From NCBI GenBank assembly GCA_937967705.1, contig CALCJG010000318.1, positions 1 to 14,392 of the forward strand: DNA of 14,392 nucleotides, written 5' to 3'. This document shows positions 1 through 6,084 of this stretch, one piece after another. Source of the stretch: an uncultured Spirochaetia bacterium (GTDB lineage: Bacteria > Spirochaetota > UBA4802 > JAGODF01). A model generated the notes under the pieces. The model was given only the letters and a program-made list of their open reading frames with translations. It searched no databases and was not told where the DNA came from. The position numbers and the translations under genes were made by a program. Every line of letters starts with the position of its first letter. The stretch's first letter is position 1.

Positions 1-101
1 GGCTTAAAGATATCCCCCTCATCCTGGAAACACCCAAGTTCGATGATTTGAAGGCGGATCGCAGAAATCTCAGTATTGTCCGGGGGCTGCTAAAGGGGTG
101 A
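1..101 (+). CDS. Deoxyribonuclease IV (endonuclease IV) family, C-terminal fragment
   Basis: Only the last 32 codons are in the window (reading frame begins at base 3; TGA at 99-101), so the gene starts upstream of the window. The peptide contains KDIPLILETPKFDD followed by a basic helix, and it resembles the end of the endonuclease IV (Nfo) TIM barrel. In that family a 'PLILETP'-type segment carries a metal-binding glutamate near the C terminus. The family cuts DNA 5' of abasic sites in base excision repair and uses zinc. Identification rests on this one short motif, so it is probable rather than certain. No convincing terminator follows; a sigma-70 promoter for the next gene begins at 180. 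Confidence 0.65.
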   Translation, partial: LKDIPLILETPKFDDLKADRRNLSIVRGLLKG

Positions 102-179
102 AAATGGTTCATGAGGTTGGAACTGGTCAGAAAAAACCGATAATTCAGCCCATATTTCACAAAAAGGGGGTGTTAGTGC

Positions 180-208
180 TTGATTAGAAAAATTCTTCAG
201 GTTATAAT
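180..208 (+). promoter_or_regulatory. Sigma-70 promoter for the adenylate cyclase operon
   Basis: TTGATT at 180-185 and a perfect TATAAT at 203-208 are separated by 17 bp, the optimal spacing. Transcription would start near 215, giving a leader of about 180 nt before the ATG at 398. The leader (215-397) shows no riboswitch I can recognise and no strong hairpin. Confidence 0.7.
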
Positions 209-397
209 TCTAACAAGGTTATTATGGGAAGTGACTGGGGAACGAGTACTGTGATAATCCCTTAAATGAGATGAAATTTCCCTGTGTATGTTCATTGTCG
301 TATGACGGTTTTTGCTTCTTTCTGATTATAGGATGACAGCAGCACCTTCCTGTGGGGGTGTGAGGGTATGCAATTTCAATTTCGTGAGAAGGTTAAT

Positions 398-2512
398 ATG
401 AAAAGAGTTAACTGTTTACAGGCCTTAATGCGATGCTGTTTTCTGTTATTGCTTTCAGGGGTATTGGTTTTTACGTCCTCTGCAGATACTCAGGCGCAGA
501 TACTCTCATACAATATCATTGATTTGCGTACGAAGATAAAGGGGCACCGCTGGAGCTTCCATCCTGGAGACTCTCCCATCCTCGTGAAAGAGGACGGTCA
601 GATCGGAAAATATGCCTCCGCAAACGAATACTACGAGGAGGAAGGGGAAACACCCCGTAGCCGGTCTATCGCTTTTGCCTGGGCTCAGCCGGTTCTAAAA
701 GGGGCTGATGCGGATGGCTGGGTCGGAGATATCCCCATCCAGACCTCCTGGATGCGTTACCGGGACAAGAAGGGTGATAGGCCCTTCCGGGATTTCGAAG
801 CCTATTACCAGAAGTATAAAGGGTACGGCTGGTATCGGACCTCCTTCTTGCTTACCCGGGAGGATGTCGAAAGCCGCATCAAATCCTATGATCTGGAGAT
901 CCGCCTGGGGAAGATCGGACAGTGCGATGCCGTTTATCTCAACGGTTCCTATGTTGGAGGGACCGGGCTGATGCCGGACACGCCTCAGGGAGCGGTGCTG
1001 GGTGATGAGAAGCTGAAGTACGACAAGATCCGCTATTATCGCCTGCCCCGGGAGCTTCTCAAGCTGGGGAAGGAAAACGTTCTTGCGGTGAGGGTCTTTG
1101 CCAAGTATCCCATAGCCCCGGGGCTTTCGCATGACCGCTACTATATCGCTTCCATGAAGAAGCAGGAGCGGTCAAAATTCTGGGACGATTTTAAAAAGAT
1201 CTTCGTCATCGTTCTCTCGTCCATACTGGGGCTCTTCTATCTCTACTGGTTCAGCGTCTTTCGAAAGGAGGAATCCTCCACCATCTATTTTGCCCTGGCT
1301 TCGTTCTTCATGGCCATCAACACCTTCATGCAGAGCCAGATCGTCTATTCCATCATGAACAACGGACTCTGGATCAAAAAACTGGAATTCATATCCTTTA
1401 TCATGCTGGCGCATCTTGTCCTGGAGTTCTTCTCCCATTTCGCACATATGAAATCCCGCATGGTCAAATTCATAAACCGATTCTGGGACCTCATCGGTGT
1501 AGCAGCGGTCATAACGATCGTCTTTCTGCCCACGCTGGTCAGCGCCCGTCGTTTCATGTTCGTGTGGGCCGCGGCCCCCCTGCTGCTTTTTCTCTATATG
1601 GTCTATATCTTCATCAAGGGGAGAAACATTCCCTCCATGGGGTATGCCGTGATCGGCTTTCTGGGCATGGTGCTCATGCTGGTCAACGACGTCCTGGTGG
1701 GATTTCAGTTTCGATGGGTCAAGTGGGAATTCAGCCTGCAGGATTACGCCTTCGCCTTCTTCGGGCTTATGGTGGGCGGCTCTATCGTAACTAATATGAA
1801 GAAGTCCCGCGACCTCATAGAGCAGCAGAAGGAGGAAAAGAAACGCCTTTCGAAATACTTCTCCCCTGAAGTGGTGGATCAGATCCTGCAGGGCAGGGTT
1901 ACGCTGGGGGGTGAGGAGAAACAGGTGGTTACCCTTTTTGCCGATGTTGTGGGGTTTACGAGTTTTTCCGAATCCAGAGAGCCTGCCGAGGTGGTAAGCC
2001 GTCTGAACCGGACCTTCAGCCAGCTTTCAGGCGTGGTTTTCAAGTATTCCGCCACCCTGGACAAGTACATCGGGGACTGCATCATGGCCTTCTGGGGAGC
2101 CCCCAAATCCACTCCGATGGACGCCTACAATGCGATCTCCTGCGCCATGGACATGCAGAAGACCATCACCGAGATAGAGAAGGTGGTGCCGGATGAGAGT
2201 AAGCGTTTCCGCCTCCGGATAGGGATCAACTACGGTCCCTCCATCGTGGGTAATATCGGGAGCTACGAGCGCATGGATTATACCGTCATCGGGGACGCGG
2301 TCAACACAGCCTCCCGAATAGAGAGCAACGGTATACCCGGCAGGGTTGCCATCTCCGAATCCACTTTCCTCGCGGCCGGCGGAGATCAGTACATCAAGTA
2401 TTCCGAGATTCGGGAGATTCAGGTCAAGGGCAAGGCCCAGCCCCTGAAGATATATATCGTCGATGAGGTACTTCCCCGGAAGGCGGAAGATTCCAAGGAG
2501 GTTTCGTCATGA
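398..2512 (+). CDS. Receptor-type class III adenylate cyclase with 7TM (7TMR-DISM-like) module
   Basis: Predicted to make cyclic AMP from ATP at the inner membrane; 704 aa. The order is: signal peptide (about 1-33); periplasmic beta-rich domain (about 35-255) resembling galactose-binding jelly-roll sensor domains; seven hydrophobic helices (about 268-465) as in 7TMR-DISM receptors; a short charged linker; and a class III cyclase catalytic domain (about 490-690). Metal-binding aspartates are D516 (FADVVGF) and D560 (DKYIGD). K556 is the expected adenine-selecting lysine. N636 and R640 in the VNTASR motif fit the transition-state residues. The second purine-selecting position is T629 (YTVIGD), the Thr found in class IIIb enzymes instead of Asp. 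The ATG at 398 is chosen because GAGAAGG precedes it by 5 nt; an in-frame ATG at 368 has a poorer site. The stop overlaps the next ATG (ATGA), so the two genes should be translationally coupled. The ligand is unknown. Confidence 0.9.
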   Translation: MKRVNCLQALMRCCFLLLLSGVLVFTSSADTQAQILSYNIIDLRTKIKGHRWSFHPGDSPILVKEDGQIGKYASANEYYEEEGETPRSRSIAFAWAQPVLKGADADGWVGDIPIQTSWMRYRDKKGDRPFRDFEAYYQKYKGYGWYRTSFLLTREDVESRIKSYDLEIRLGKIGQCDAVYLNGSYVGGTGLMPDTPQGAVLGDEKLKYDKIRYYRLPRELLKLGKENVLAVRVFAKYPIAPGLSHDRYYIASMKKQERSKFWDDFKKIFVIVLSSILGLFYLYWFSVFRKEESSTIYFALASFFMAINTFMQSQIVYSIMNNGLWIKKLEFISFIMLAHLVLEFFSHFAHMKSRMVKFINRFWDLIGVAAVITIVFLPTLVSARRFMFVWAAAPLLLFLYMVYIFIKGRNIPSMGYAVIGFLGMVLMLVNDVLVGFQFRWVKWEFSLQDYAFAFFGLMVGGSIVTNMKKSRDLIEQQKEEKKRLSKYFSPEVVDQILQGRVTLGGEEKQVVTLFADVVGFTSFSESREPAEVVSRLNRTFSQLSGVVFKYSATLDKYIGDCIMAFWGAPKSTPMDAYNAISCAMDMQKTITEIEKVVPDESKRFRLRIGINYGPSIVGNIGSYERMDYTVIGDAVNTASRIESNGIPGRVAISESTFLAAGGDQYIKYSEIREIQVKGKAQPLKIYIVDEVLPRKAEDSKEVSS

Positions 2513-3246
2513 GAAGCTTGATCCTGTTAACTGGCTTTATGGTCCTGATTTCCTGGGGTCTGGTGGATGTCAGAGTCTACGCAGAGGATTCCAAGGATAA
2601 GGAAGTCAGCGAGAGCGGCAAATCGCTCCATGTCTTTCTTGCGGCCGGGGGGACGCGGCTTAGGGAAATGGATAATGTCAATTCCGAACTTGAGCGTTAC
2701 GGATATCCCGCCCTTCAGGAGCGTTACTTTATGATGGGAGGCGGCCTGCGTTTCCGGATTGATCGCGTCATTGTAGGATGCGAGGGTCACGGTTTCCGCA
2801 GCAAGCCGAGGGATACGGACAACTACCGCGTAAGCATGAGCGGAGGATACGGTGTCCTGGAGTTTGGGTATGATGTCATCGCCTCGGGGGGCTTCCGGCT
2901 CTTTCCCCTGATCGGTATCGGAGGGGGCGGAGCACAGCTCAATATCTACAACAAGAACGATGTGACCTTCAGCGAGCTGATGGCCAACCCGGGCCGGGGA
3001 TCACAGATCACCTCCGGAGGCATGATCATGAATCTCTCCCTCGGAGTGGAGTATTTCTGGAAGCTTGTCAGAAGCGGCGGGATCGTGCTCGGCGTCCAGA
3101 TGGGTTACAATCACAGCCTCACCAGCGGAGACTGGTACCTCTTCTCGTCCCAGGGGGAGGACTCGACTCACGTGTCCGGCGGGCCCAAGCTGAAACTCAA
3201 CGGGGGTTACGCGCATCTTAACATCGGGTGGCGTTTCCTGTTCTGA
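2509..3246 (+). CDS. Secreted protein, probable small outer-membrane beta-barrel
   Basis: 245 aa; no named family recognised. The first 25 residues form a signal peptide (basic start, hydrophobic core ILLTGFMVLISWG) with a likely signal peptidase I site after VYA. The mature part has alternating Gly- and aromatic-rich segments such as FGYDVIASGGFRLFPLIG and ends in GWRFLF. A terminal Phe after an amphipathic strand is the usual recognition signal for the outer-membrane assembly machinery. Length fits an 8-stranded barrel. The start codon lies in the stop of the cyclase gene (ATGA at 2509-2512), so the two products are made together. The barrel could work with the receptor's periplasmic domain, but that is inference from coupling only. 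The Cys at about residue 84 is single and unlikely to form an internal disulfide. Confidence 0.75.
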   Translation: MRSLILLTGFMVLISWGLVDVRVYAEDSKDKEVSESGKSLHVFLAAGGTRLREMDNVNSELERYGYPALQERYFMMGGGLRFRIDRVIVGCEGHGFRSKPRDTDNYRVSMSGGYGVLEFGYDVIASGGFRLFPLIGIGGGGAQLNIYNKNDVTFSELMANPGRGSQITSGGMIMNLSLGVEYFWKLVRSGGIVLGVQMGYNHSLTSGDWYLFSSQGEDSTHVSGGPKLKLNGGYAHLNIGWRFLF

Positions 3247-3276
3247 TGCGCTTGTCTCGGAAAAGTGCAGAAAGAA

Positions 3277-3306
3277 AAGGCCGTACCCTTCTGTGGGTAT
3301 GGCCTT
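3277..3306. terminator. Bidirectional Rho-independent terminator between convergent genes
   Basis: Arms 3277-3288 (AAGGCCGTACCC) and 3295-3306 pair over 12 positions with one wobble and a 6-nt loop. Read on the minus strand the stem is followed by TTTTCTTT, a good U-tract for adk. Read on the plus strand the tail CCTTGTAATT is weaker. It sits between the stops of the barrel gene (3246) and adk (3337). Confidence 0.8.
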
Positions 3307-3336
3307 CCTTGTAATTAATGGGATGTATGATTAGTG

Positions 3337-4029
3337 TCAGCTAAGCTTGGCCAGGAGAGCGTCGCCCACTTCCTTGACCCCCGGTTTGCCGTCCACTTCG
3401 ATGACCGCAGGTTTCCCGCCGTTCTTCTTGGATATTTCCTTGAAGTAATTGACCGCTGCCAGGGTTCCGGTCTTGTTGTCGTAATAGATGTCATGTCGCT
3501 TGCCGATAGCTGTTTCATCCTGGTCGTCCGCCCGTGTGGAGAGGGCGCCGCCGCACACCCGGCATACGAATCCCCCGTCCTTTGCCGCGGGTTTGATGGC
3601 GTCGATGAAGATGTTGTTGGGATGATTGTTGTCATTGGCGCAAAGGCGTCTTCCCATGATGCGGTTCTTGGCGATTTCCCTGTCCAGAACGATTTCAATT
3701 ACATAAGTCAGGTCCATGCCTTCCTTTTTGAGGGCTTCGTCCAGGGCCTTTGCCTGCTCGGAATTTCTGGGGAAACCGTCCAGAAGCCATCCGTTTTTGC
3801 AGTCGGATTCCTTGAGCCTGTCGAGGATCATGGGTATGGTGATCTCATCGGGAACCAGGTCGCCGCGGTCTATATACTCTTTTGCCTTTTTTCCAAGCTC
3901 TGACCCTTTTTTGATGTTTTCCCTGAAGATAACGCCGGATTCTACATGGGTGATGTTGTATTTTTTCTGAACAATCGCACCCTGTGTGCCCTTGCCGCTT
4001 CCGTTTGGTCCAAATATAAGAATGTTCAT
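3337..4029 (-). CDS. adk: Adenylate kinase
   Basis: Converts ATP + AMP to 2 ADP in the cytoplasm; 230 aa, close to the long-LID form. P-loop GPNGSGKGT is at 7-15, the AMP-binding segment SGVIFR at 32-36, DGFPR at 84-88, LID domain about 127-167 beginning GRRLC, then RADD (166-169) and R178. The LID carries C130, H136, C156 and C159, a likely zinc site with a C-x5-H half in place of the first CxxC and with a longer insert than usual. Start choice: the ATG at 4029 is preceded by GAGG at 7-nt spacing. The in-frame ATG at 4050 lacks a spaced ribosome site and would add seven residues before the conserved MNILIFGP. It ends at the shared terminator at 3277-3306. The upstream minus-strand small gene (4092-4373) may be in the same transcript. 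A hairpin at 4054-4077 lies between them. Confidence 0.96.
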   Translation of the reverse strand: MNILIFGPNGSGKGTQGAIVQKKYNITHVESGVIFRENIKKGSELGKKAKEYIDRGDLVPDEITIPMILDRLKESDCKNGWLLDGFPRNSEQAKALDEALKKEGMDLTYVIEIVLDREIAKNRIMGRRLCANDNNHPNNIFIDAIKPAAKDGGFVCRVCGGALSTRADDQDETAIGKRHDIYYDNKTGTLAAVNYFKEISKKNGGKPAVIEVDGKPGVKEVGDALLAKLS

Positions 4030-4053
4030 AAGATAACCTCGATCGATCATTAG

Positions 4054-4077
4054 TTTTTAATGTTCCTACATTAAAAA
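4054..4077 (-). repeat. Perfect inverted repeat just upstream of adk
   Basis: TTTTTAATGT (4054-4063) and ACATTAAAAA (4068-4077) are perfect 10-bp arms with a 4-nt loop, AGGA on the adk-sense strand. It lies between the stop of the small upstream gene and the adk start, 24 nt before the ATG at 4029. It could be an operator or an mRNA hairpin. It is a poor terminator for the upstream gene because no U-tract follows. Confidence 0.6.
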
Positions 4078-4091
4078 TTGATCCCTTTCTG

Positions 4092-4373
4092 TCAAGAATC
4101 TTCCGGAGGCTGTTTAGGCTTTGATGTTTTTTCCACTCGGGAAAAACTGATGGTAAAATCAGGGGGAAGCACTTCCCCCTCCAGTCGGTAATCTTCAAGT
4201 TTCATTAAAAGGTGGGTGATTTCTGTGATTTCCTCGAACGATCTCTCTTCGGCCGGGTGCAGGCCGGCGGGATACTCTGGGATGAACTCCCTGATGAAAT
4301 CGGGCTCCCGGTCTTTATAAAAACCTCTTTCCATGCAGGGAATATCCTCATCGGGGGTTCTTCGCTTGGACAT
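4092..4373 (-). CDS. Small acidic hypothetical protein
   Basis: 93 aa; no family recognised. It is rich in Asp/Glu (PDEDIP, EERSFEEITEI) and has one clear amphipathic helix (about 44-62), a short beta-like stretch (DFTISFSRVEK) and a charged Pro/Lys-rich tail. No signal peptide, membrane segment or metal motif is seen. The ATG at 4373 has AGGA at 7-nt spacing. A stronger ribosome site (AGAGGA) precedes an ATG at 4414 in a different frame, whose peptide starts MDEQLRLKRDRISG, so the true N terminus may be reached through a frameshift (see findings). It lies 62 bp upstream of adk on the same strand. Protein-like composition supports coding, but the function is unknown. Confidence 0.55.
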   Translation of the reverse strand: MSKRRTPDEDIPCMERGFYKDREPDFIREFIPEYPAGLHPAEERSFEEITEITHLLMKLEDYRLEGEVLPPDFTISFSRVEKTSKPKQPPEDS

Positions 4374-4555
4374 CCGCTAATCCTGTCACGCTTTAATCGG
4401 AGCTGCTCATCCATGTCTTTCCTCTTGAAAGTCTGTCTTTCTGTATATCCCATGATAATCTGCTTTTTCGGCAGCCGGGATGTATATAAGTGCCCTGTAG
4501 CGGGAAAAAAAGACAAAAAAAATTGGGAAAGACGATTTTTTCTCACCACAAGGGA

Positions 4556-4589
4556 CCGGAAAAGGACTATCTGTTCCGTCCTTTGCCGG
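4556..4589 (-). terminator. Hairpin across the stop of the DUF523-DUF1722 gene, possible weak terminator
   Basis: CCGG (4556-4559) plus AAAGGAC (4561-4567) pairs with GTCCTTT (4578-4584) plus CCGG (4586-4589), with one internal mismatch and a 10-nt loop. The stop codon (4567-4569) is inside it. The minus-strand tail is only TCCCTTG, without a real U-tract, so it may be an mRNA 3' stabilising stem instead. Confidence 0.4.
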
Positions 4590-5541
4590 AATCGGAAATT
4601 TCTATCAGTGCGGGGGGGTAGGGGCTGAAATATCGCTGACCGGCCAGATAGGGTTCCTCAAATCGGGTTATCCAGCTGGTCATAACGGTCAGGCAGGCGC
4701 TAAGGGGAATGGTCTTATTTCGCAGGTTCTCCAGGAGAGCAAGAAAGTGGGACCTTTCCCCGGGGGTCAGTCTTTTGGAAAAGTATCCCAGGGCGTGCAT
4801 GAGCACGTTTATGTGAGCGCCGGTTCGCGCGGGTTTGCCCAGAACCCGGCCCAGGAGATTACGGTATTCCCTGAAGACCGTTTCCGGGGATAATTGATCA
4901 TGGTTGGCGGTGATTCGCCCCAGTGCCCGCATCAGTGTCTGATTATAGGCCATGAGAAGAAGCTTGTTTTCGGCATGAAAGGCCACAAGGTTTTTCATTT
5001 GGGGCTGTCTGCTCATCTTTCGAAAGGCGGCAAGGGTAAAGAGGCGGGTGTAGAAATACTCTCGTATGGTAAAATTATTCAGCCGTCCCTCATTCTCCAG
5101 GACCCAATCGGGCCGGTTCCCAAGAATCGCCTCGGCAAACAGTCCGCTCCCCTTCTCCTGCAGGGCAGCCACCTTTCCCGGTCCGGGATAGATTTTTACG
5201 TCCTTGTCGCCGCAGGAGGGGGAACGATCCTTGAGTATGCATCCATCCACATCCGGCAGGGAGCGAAGAAAGGTTTCGGAAAAATCCCTCATCACTCCGG
5301 TCAAATCCCGCCCCGTAGCGCTTTGAAAGAGTCGTATGTCCCCGGAATCCTTAATGAGCCTGATGGGTTCCCGGGGTGTCCCGAGGCCGATTTCCACCTC
5401 CGGGCAGACGGGGATGAAGTTTACATAGGGTTTGAGACGTGCTACGGTTTCACTGGCTATGGAAAGTCCGTTCCACCGGCAAGGGGCAAATTCCAGACAT
5501 CTGCTGACCACCAAAACCGGACGCGGGAAGGAAAGCTCCAC
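4567..5541 (-). CDS. DUF523-DUF1722 fusion protein (2-thiouracil desulfurase-like plus YbgA-like)
   Basis: 324 aa, cytoplasmic. Residues about 7-150 match DUF523: PVLVVSRCLEFAPCRWNG, PVCPEVEIGLGTPREP and GCILKDRSPSCG. This family includes the 2-thiouracil desulfurase TudS, which uses a [4Fe-4S] cluster. Candidate ligand or active residues are C15, C21, C46, E48, C101, S109 and C110. Residues about 183-312 match DUF1722 (YbgA): LVAFHAENKLLLMAYN, HALGYF, LRNKTIPLSA and a YLAGQRYFSPYP end. This two-domain fusion is known in bacteria; the C-terminal half has no settled function. The start is GTG at 5541, with GGAGG six bases before it; a nearby ATG (5545) is in another frame. It follows fmdB by about 100 bp but has a terminator in between, so it probably has its own promoter, which I could not place. 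Substrate is inferred from family only. Confidence 0.85.
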   Translation of the reverse strand: MELSFPRPVLVVSRCLEFAPCRWNGLSIASETVARLKPYVNFIPVCPEVEIGLGTPREPIRLIKDSGDIRLFQSATGRDLTGVMRDFSETFLRSLPDVDGCILKDRSPSCGDKDVKIYPGPGKVAALQEKGSGLFAEAILGNRPDWVLENEGRLNNFTIREYFYTRLFTLAAFRKMSRQPQMKNLVAFHAENKLLLMAYNQTLMRALGRITANHDQLSPETVFREYRNLLGRVLGKPARTGAHINVLMHALGYFSKRLTPGERSHFLALLENLRNKTIPLSACLTVMTSWITRFEEPYLAGQRYFSPYPPALIEISDSGKGRNR

Positions 5542-5609
5542 CCATCACCTCCATACAATAAATAGAATACCGGTATTGAGGGTAATTCGGGGAAGCAAGA
5601 ATGTAAATC

Positions 5610-5633
5610 AAAAAAACCGCCTCCCGGGCGGTT
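5610..5633 (-). terminator. Rho-independent terminator after the FmdB-type gene
   Basis: AACCGCC (5615-5621) and GGCGGTT (5627-5633) form a 7-bp GC-rich stem with a 5-nt loop. On the minus strand it is followed by seven T residues (complement of 5616-5610). It begins about 10 bp after the stop at 5644, so it ends transcription of the zinc-ribbon gene before the DUF523-DUF1722 gene. Confidence 0.85.
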
Positions 5634-5643
5634 AAAAAGGTCT

Positions 5644-5823
5644 TCATCCGCCGCCCGATGGGGCGCAGGAGGGGGATGTGGAGGAGCTGGTAAAACTGGA
5701 GATGATCTTCTCAACCTTGTCGGAATGGCATACGGGGCATTCCTCAGTATGGAAATCCCCCATTCTGCGTATCTTGGAAAAAATCTCACCGCAGGATTGG
5801 CATTTGAATTCGTATACGGGCAT
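5644..5823 (-). CDS. FmdB family zinc ribbon protein
   Basis: 59 aa. It begins MPVYEFKCQSCG and has two knuckles, C8-x2-C11 and C29-x2-C32, which is the FmdB-type zinc ribbon. Members were named from a putative regulator of the formamide/amide operon and are often of unknown function. The tail is Ser/Thr-rich and ends in SGGG, as often seen in the family. Start: the ATG at 5823 has AGAGG at 6-nt spacing; an in-frame TTG two codons upstream is less likely. It is closed by its own terminator (5610-5633), so it is a single-gene unit. The region just upstream is AT-rich and also holds a promoter on the opposite strand. Confidence 0.88.
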   Translation of the reverse strand: MPVYEFKCQSCGEIFSKIRRMGDFHTEECPVCHSDKVEKIISSFTSSSTSPSCAPSGGG

Positions 5824-5834
5824 ATTCAACCTCT

Positions 5835-5862
5835 TTGGAAATAATTAAGAATATACTATAAT
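5835..5862 (+). promoter_or_regulatory. Candidate plus-strand sigma-70 promoter
   Basis: TTGGAA (5835-5840), 16-bp spacer, TATAAT (5857-5862). It points away from the zinc-ribbon gene into 5870-6084, where there is no long gene but there are an inverted repeat and a 45-codon ORF. Transcription continuing further would be antisense to the PP-loop gene. The region is AT-rich, so a chance match is possible. Confidence 0.45.
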
Positions 5863-5940
5863 ACTTATCAACCGTCCACTTTTTTCCTGCTTCAGGTATG
5901 CTTTTTGGGAATTTTCCGAGGCATCAAAGGATGTTGGTGT

Positions 5941-5967
5941 TATTACATGAAACGATTTCATGTAATA
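5941..5967. repeat. Perfect 12-bp inverted repeat, 3-nt loop
   Basis: TATTACATGAAA (5941-5952) and TTTCATGTAATA (5956-5967) are exact complements around CGA. No U-tract follows on either side, so a terminator is unlikely. It could be an operator, or an RNA hairpin masking the ATG at 5947 of the small ORF. Confidence 0.75.
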
Positions 5968-6084
5968 GTGAAGGAGTTCATAAAAAATGCTGAGGAGCGT
6001 TCATTTGCAGCTTGGATGTTGGGTGATGAGGAAGGAAAAATTCAAACCTCAGGATTTTTGAGAGGCCACGAAGTGGGGTGCTAA
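5947..6084 (+). CDS. Possible small ORF, 45 codons, unknown
   Basis: The ORF would encode a 45-aa peptide beginning MKRFHVIVKEFIKNAEE and ending GFLRGHEVGC. It has mixed charged and hydrophobic composition that looks protein-like, with no signal peptide or known motif. In favour: a plus-strand promoter at 5835-5862 points to it. Against: no Shine-Dalgarno sequence at normal spacing (AAGGA is about 14 nt upstream), the start codon lies inside an inverted repeat, and the last bases overlap the stop of the convergent PP-loop gene. It may instead be part of a non-coding RNA or a chance ORF. Confidence 0.25.
   Translation: MKRFHVIVKEFIKNAEERSFAAWMLGDEEGKIQTSGFLRGHEVGC

Noticed and set aside
104..187. 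Plus-strand 27-codon ORF (MVHEVGTGQKK...) right after the endonuclease IV stop, with AAGGGG upstream
   Set aside because: Too short, overlaps the -35 of the promoter at 180-208, and nothing recognisable in the peptide.
215..397. Possible riboswitch in the long leader of the cyclase operon
   Set aside because: No known riboswitch core, no strong stem and no terminator were found in the leader.
4483..4515. Minus-strand TATATA (4488-4483) with TTGTCT upstream as promoter for the small gene and adk
   Set aside because: Spacing is 21 bp, too long for sigma-70; the T-rich tract makes chance matches likely.
4212..4628. Plus-strand 138-codon ORF opposite the small adk-upstream gene
   Set aside because: Cys/Phe/Arg-rich improbable composition, no ribosome site, and it lies opposite better coding evidence on the minus strand.
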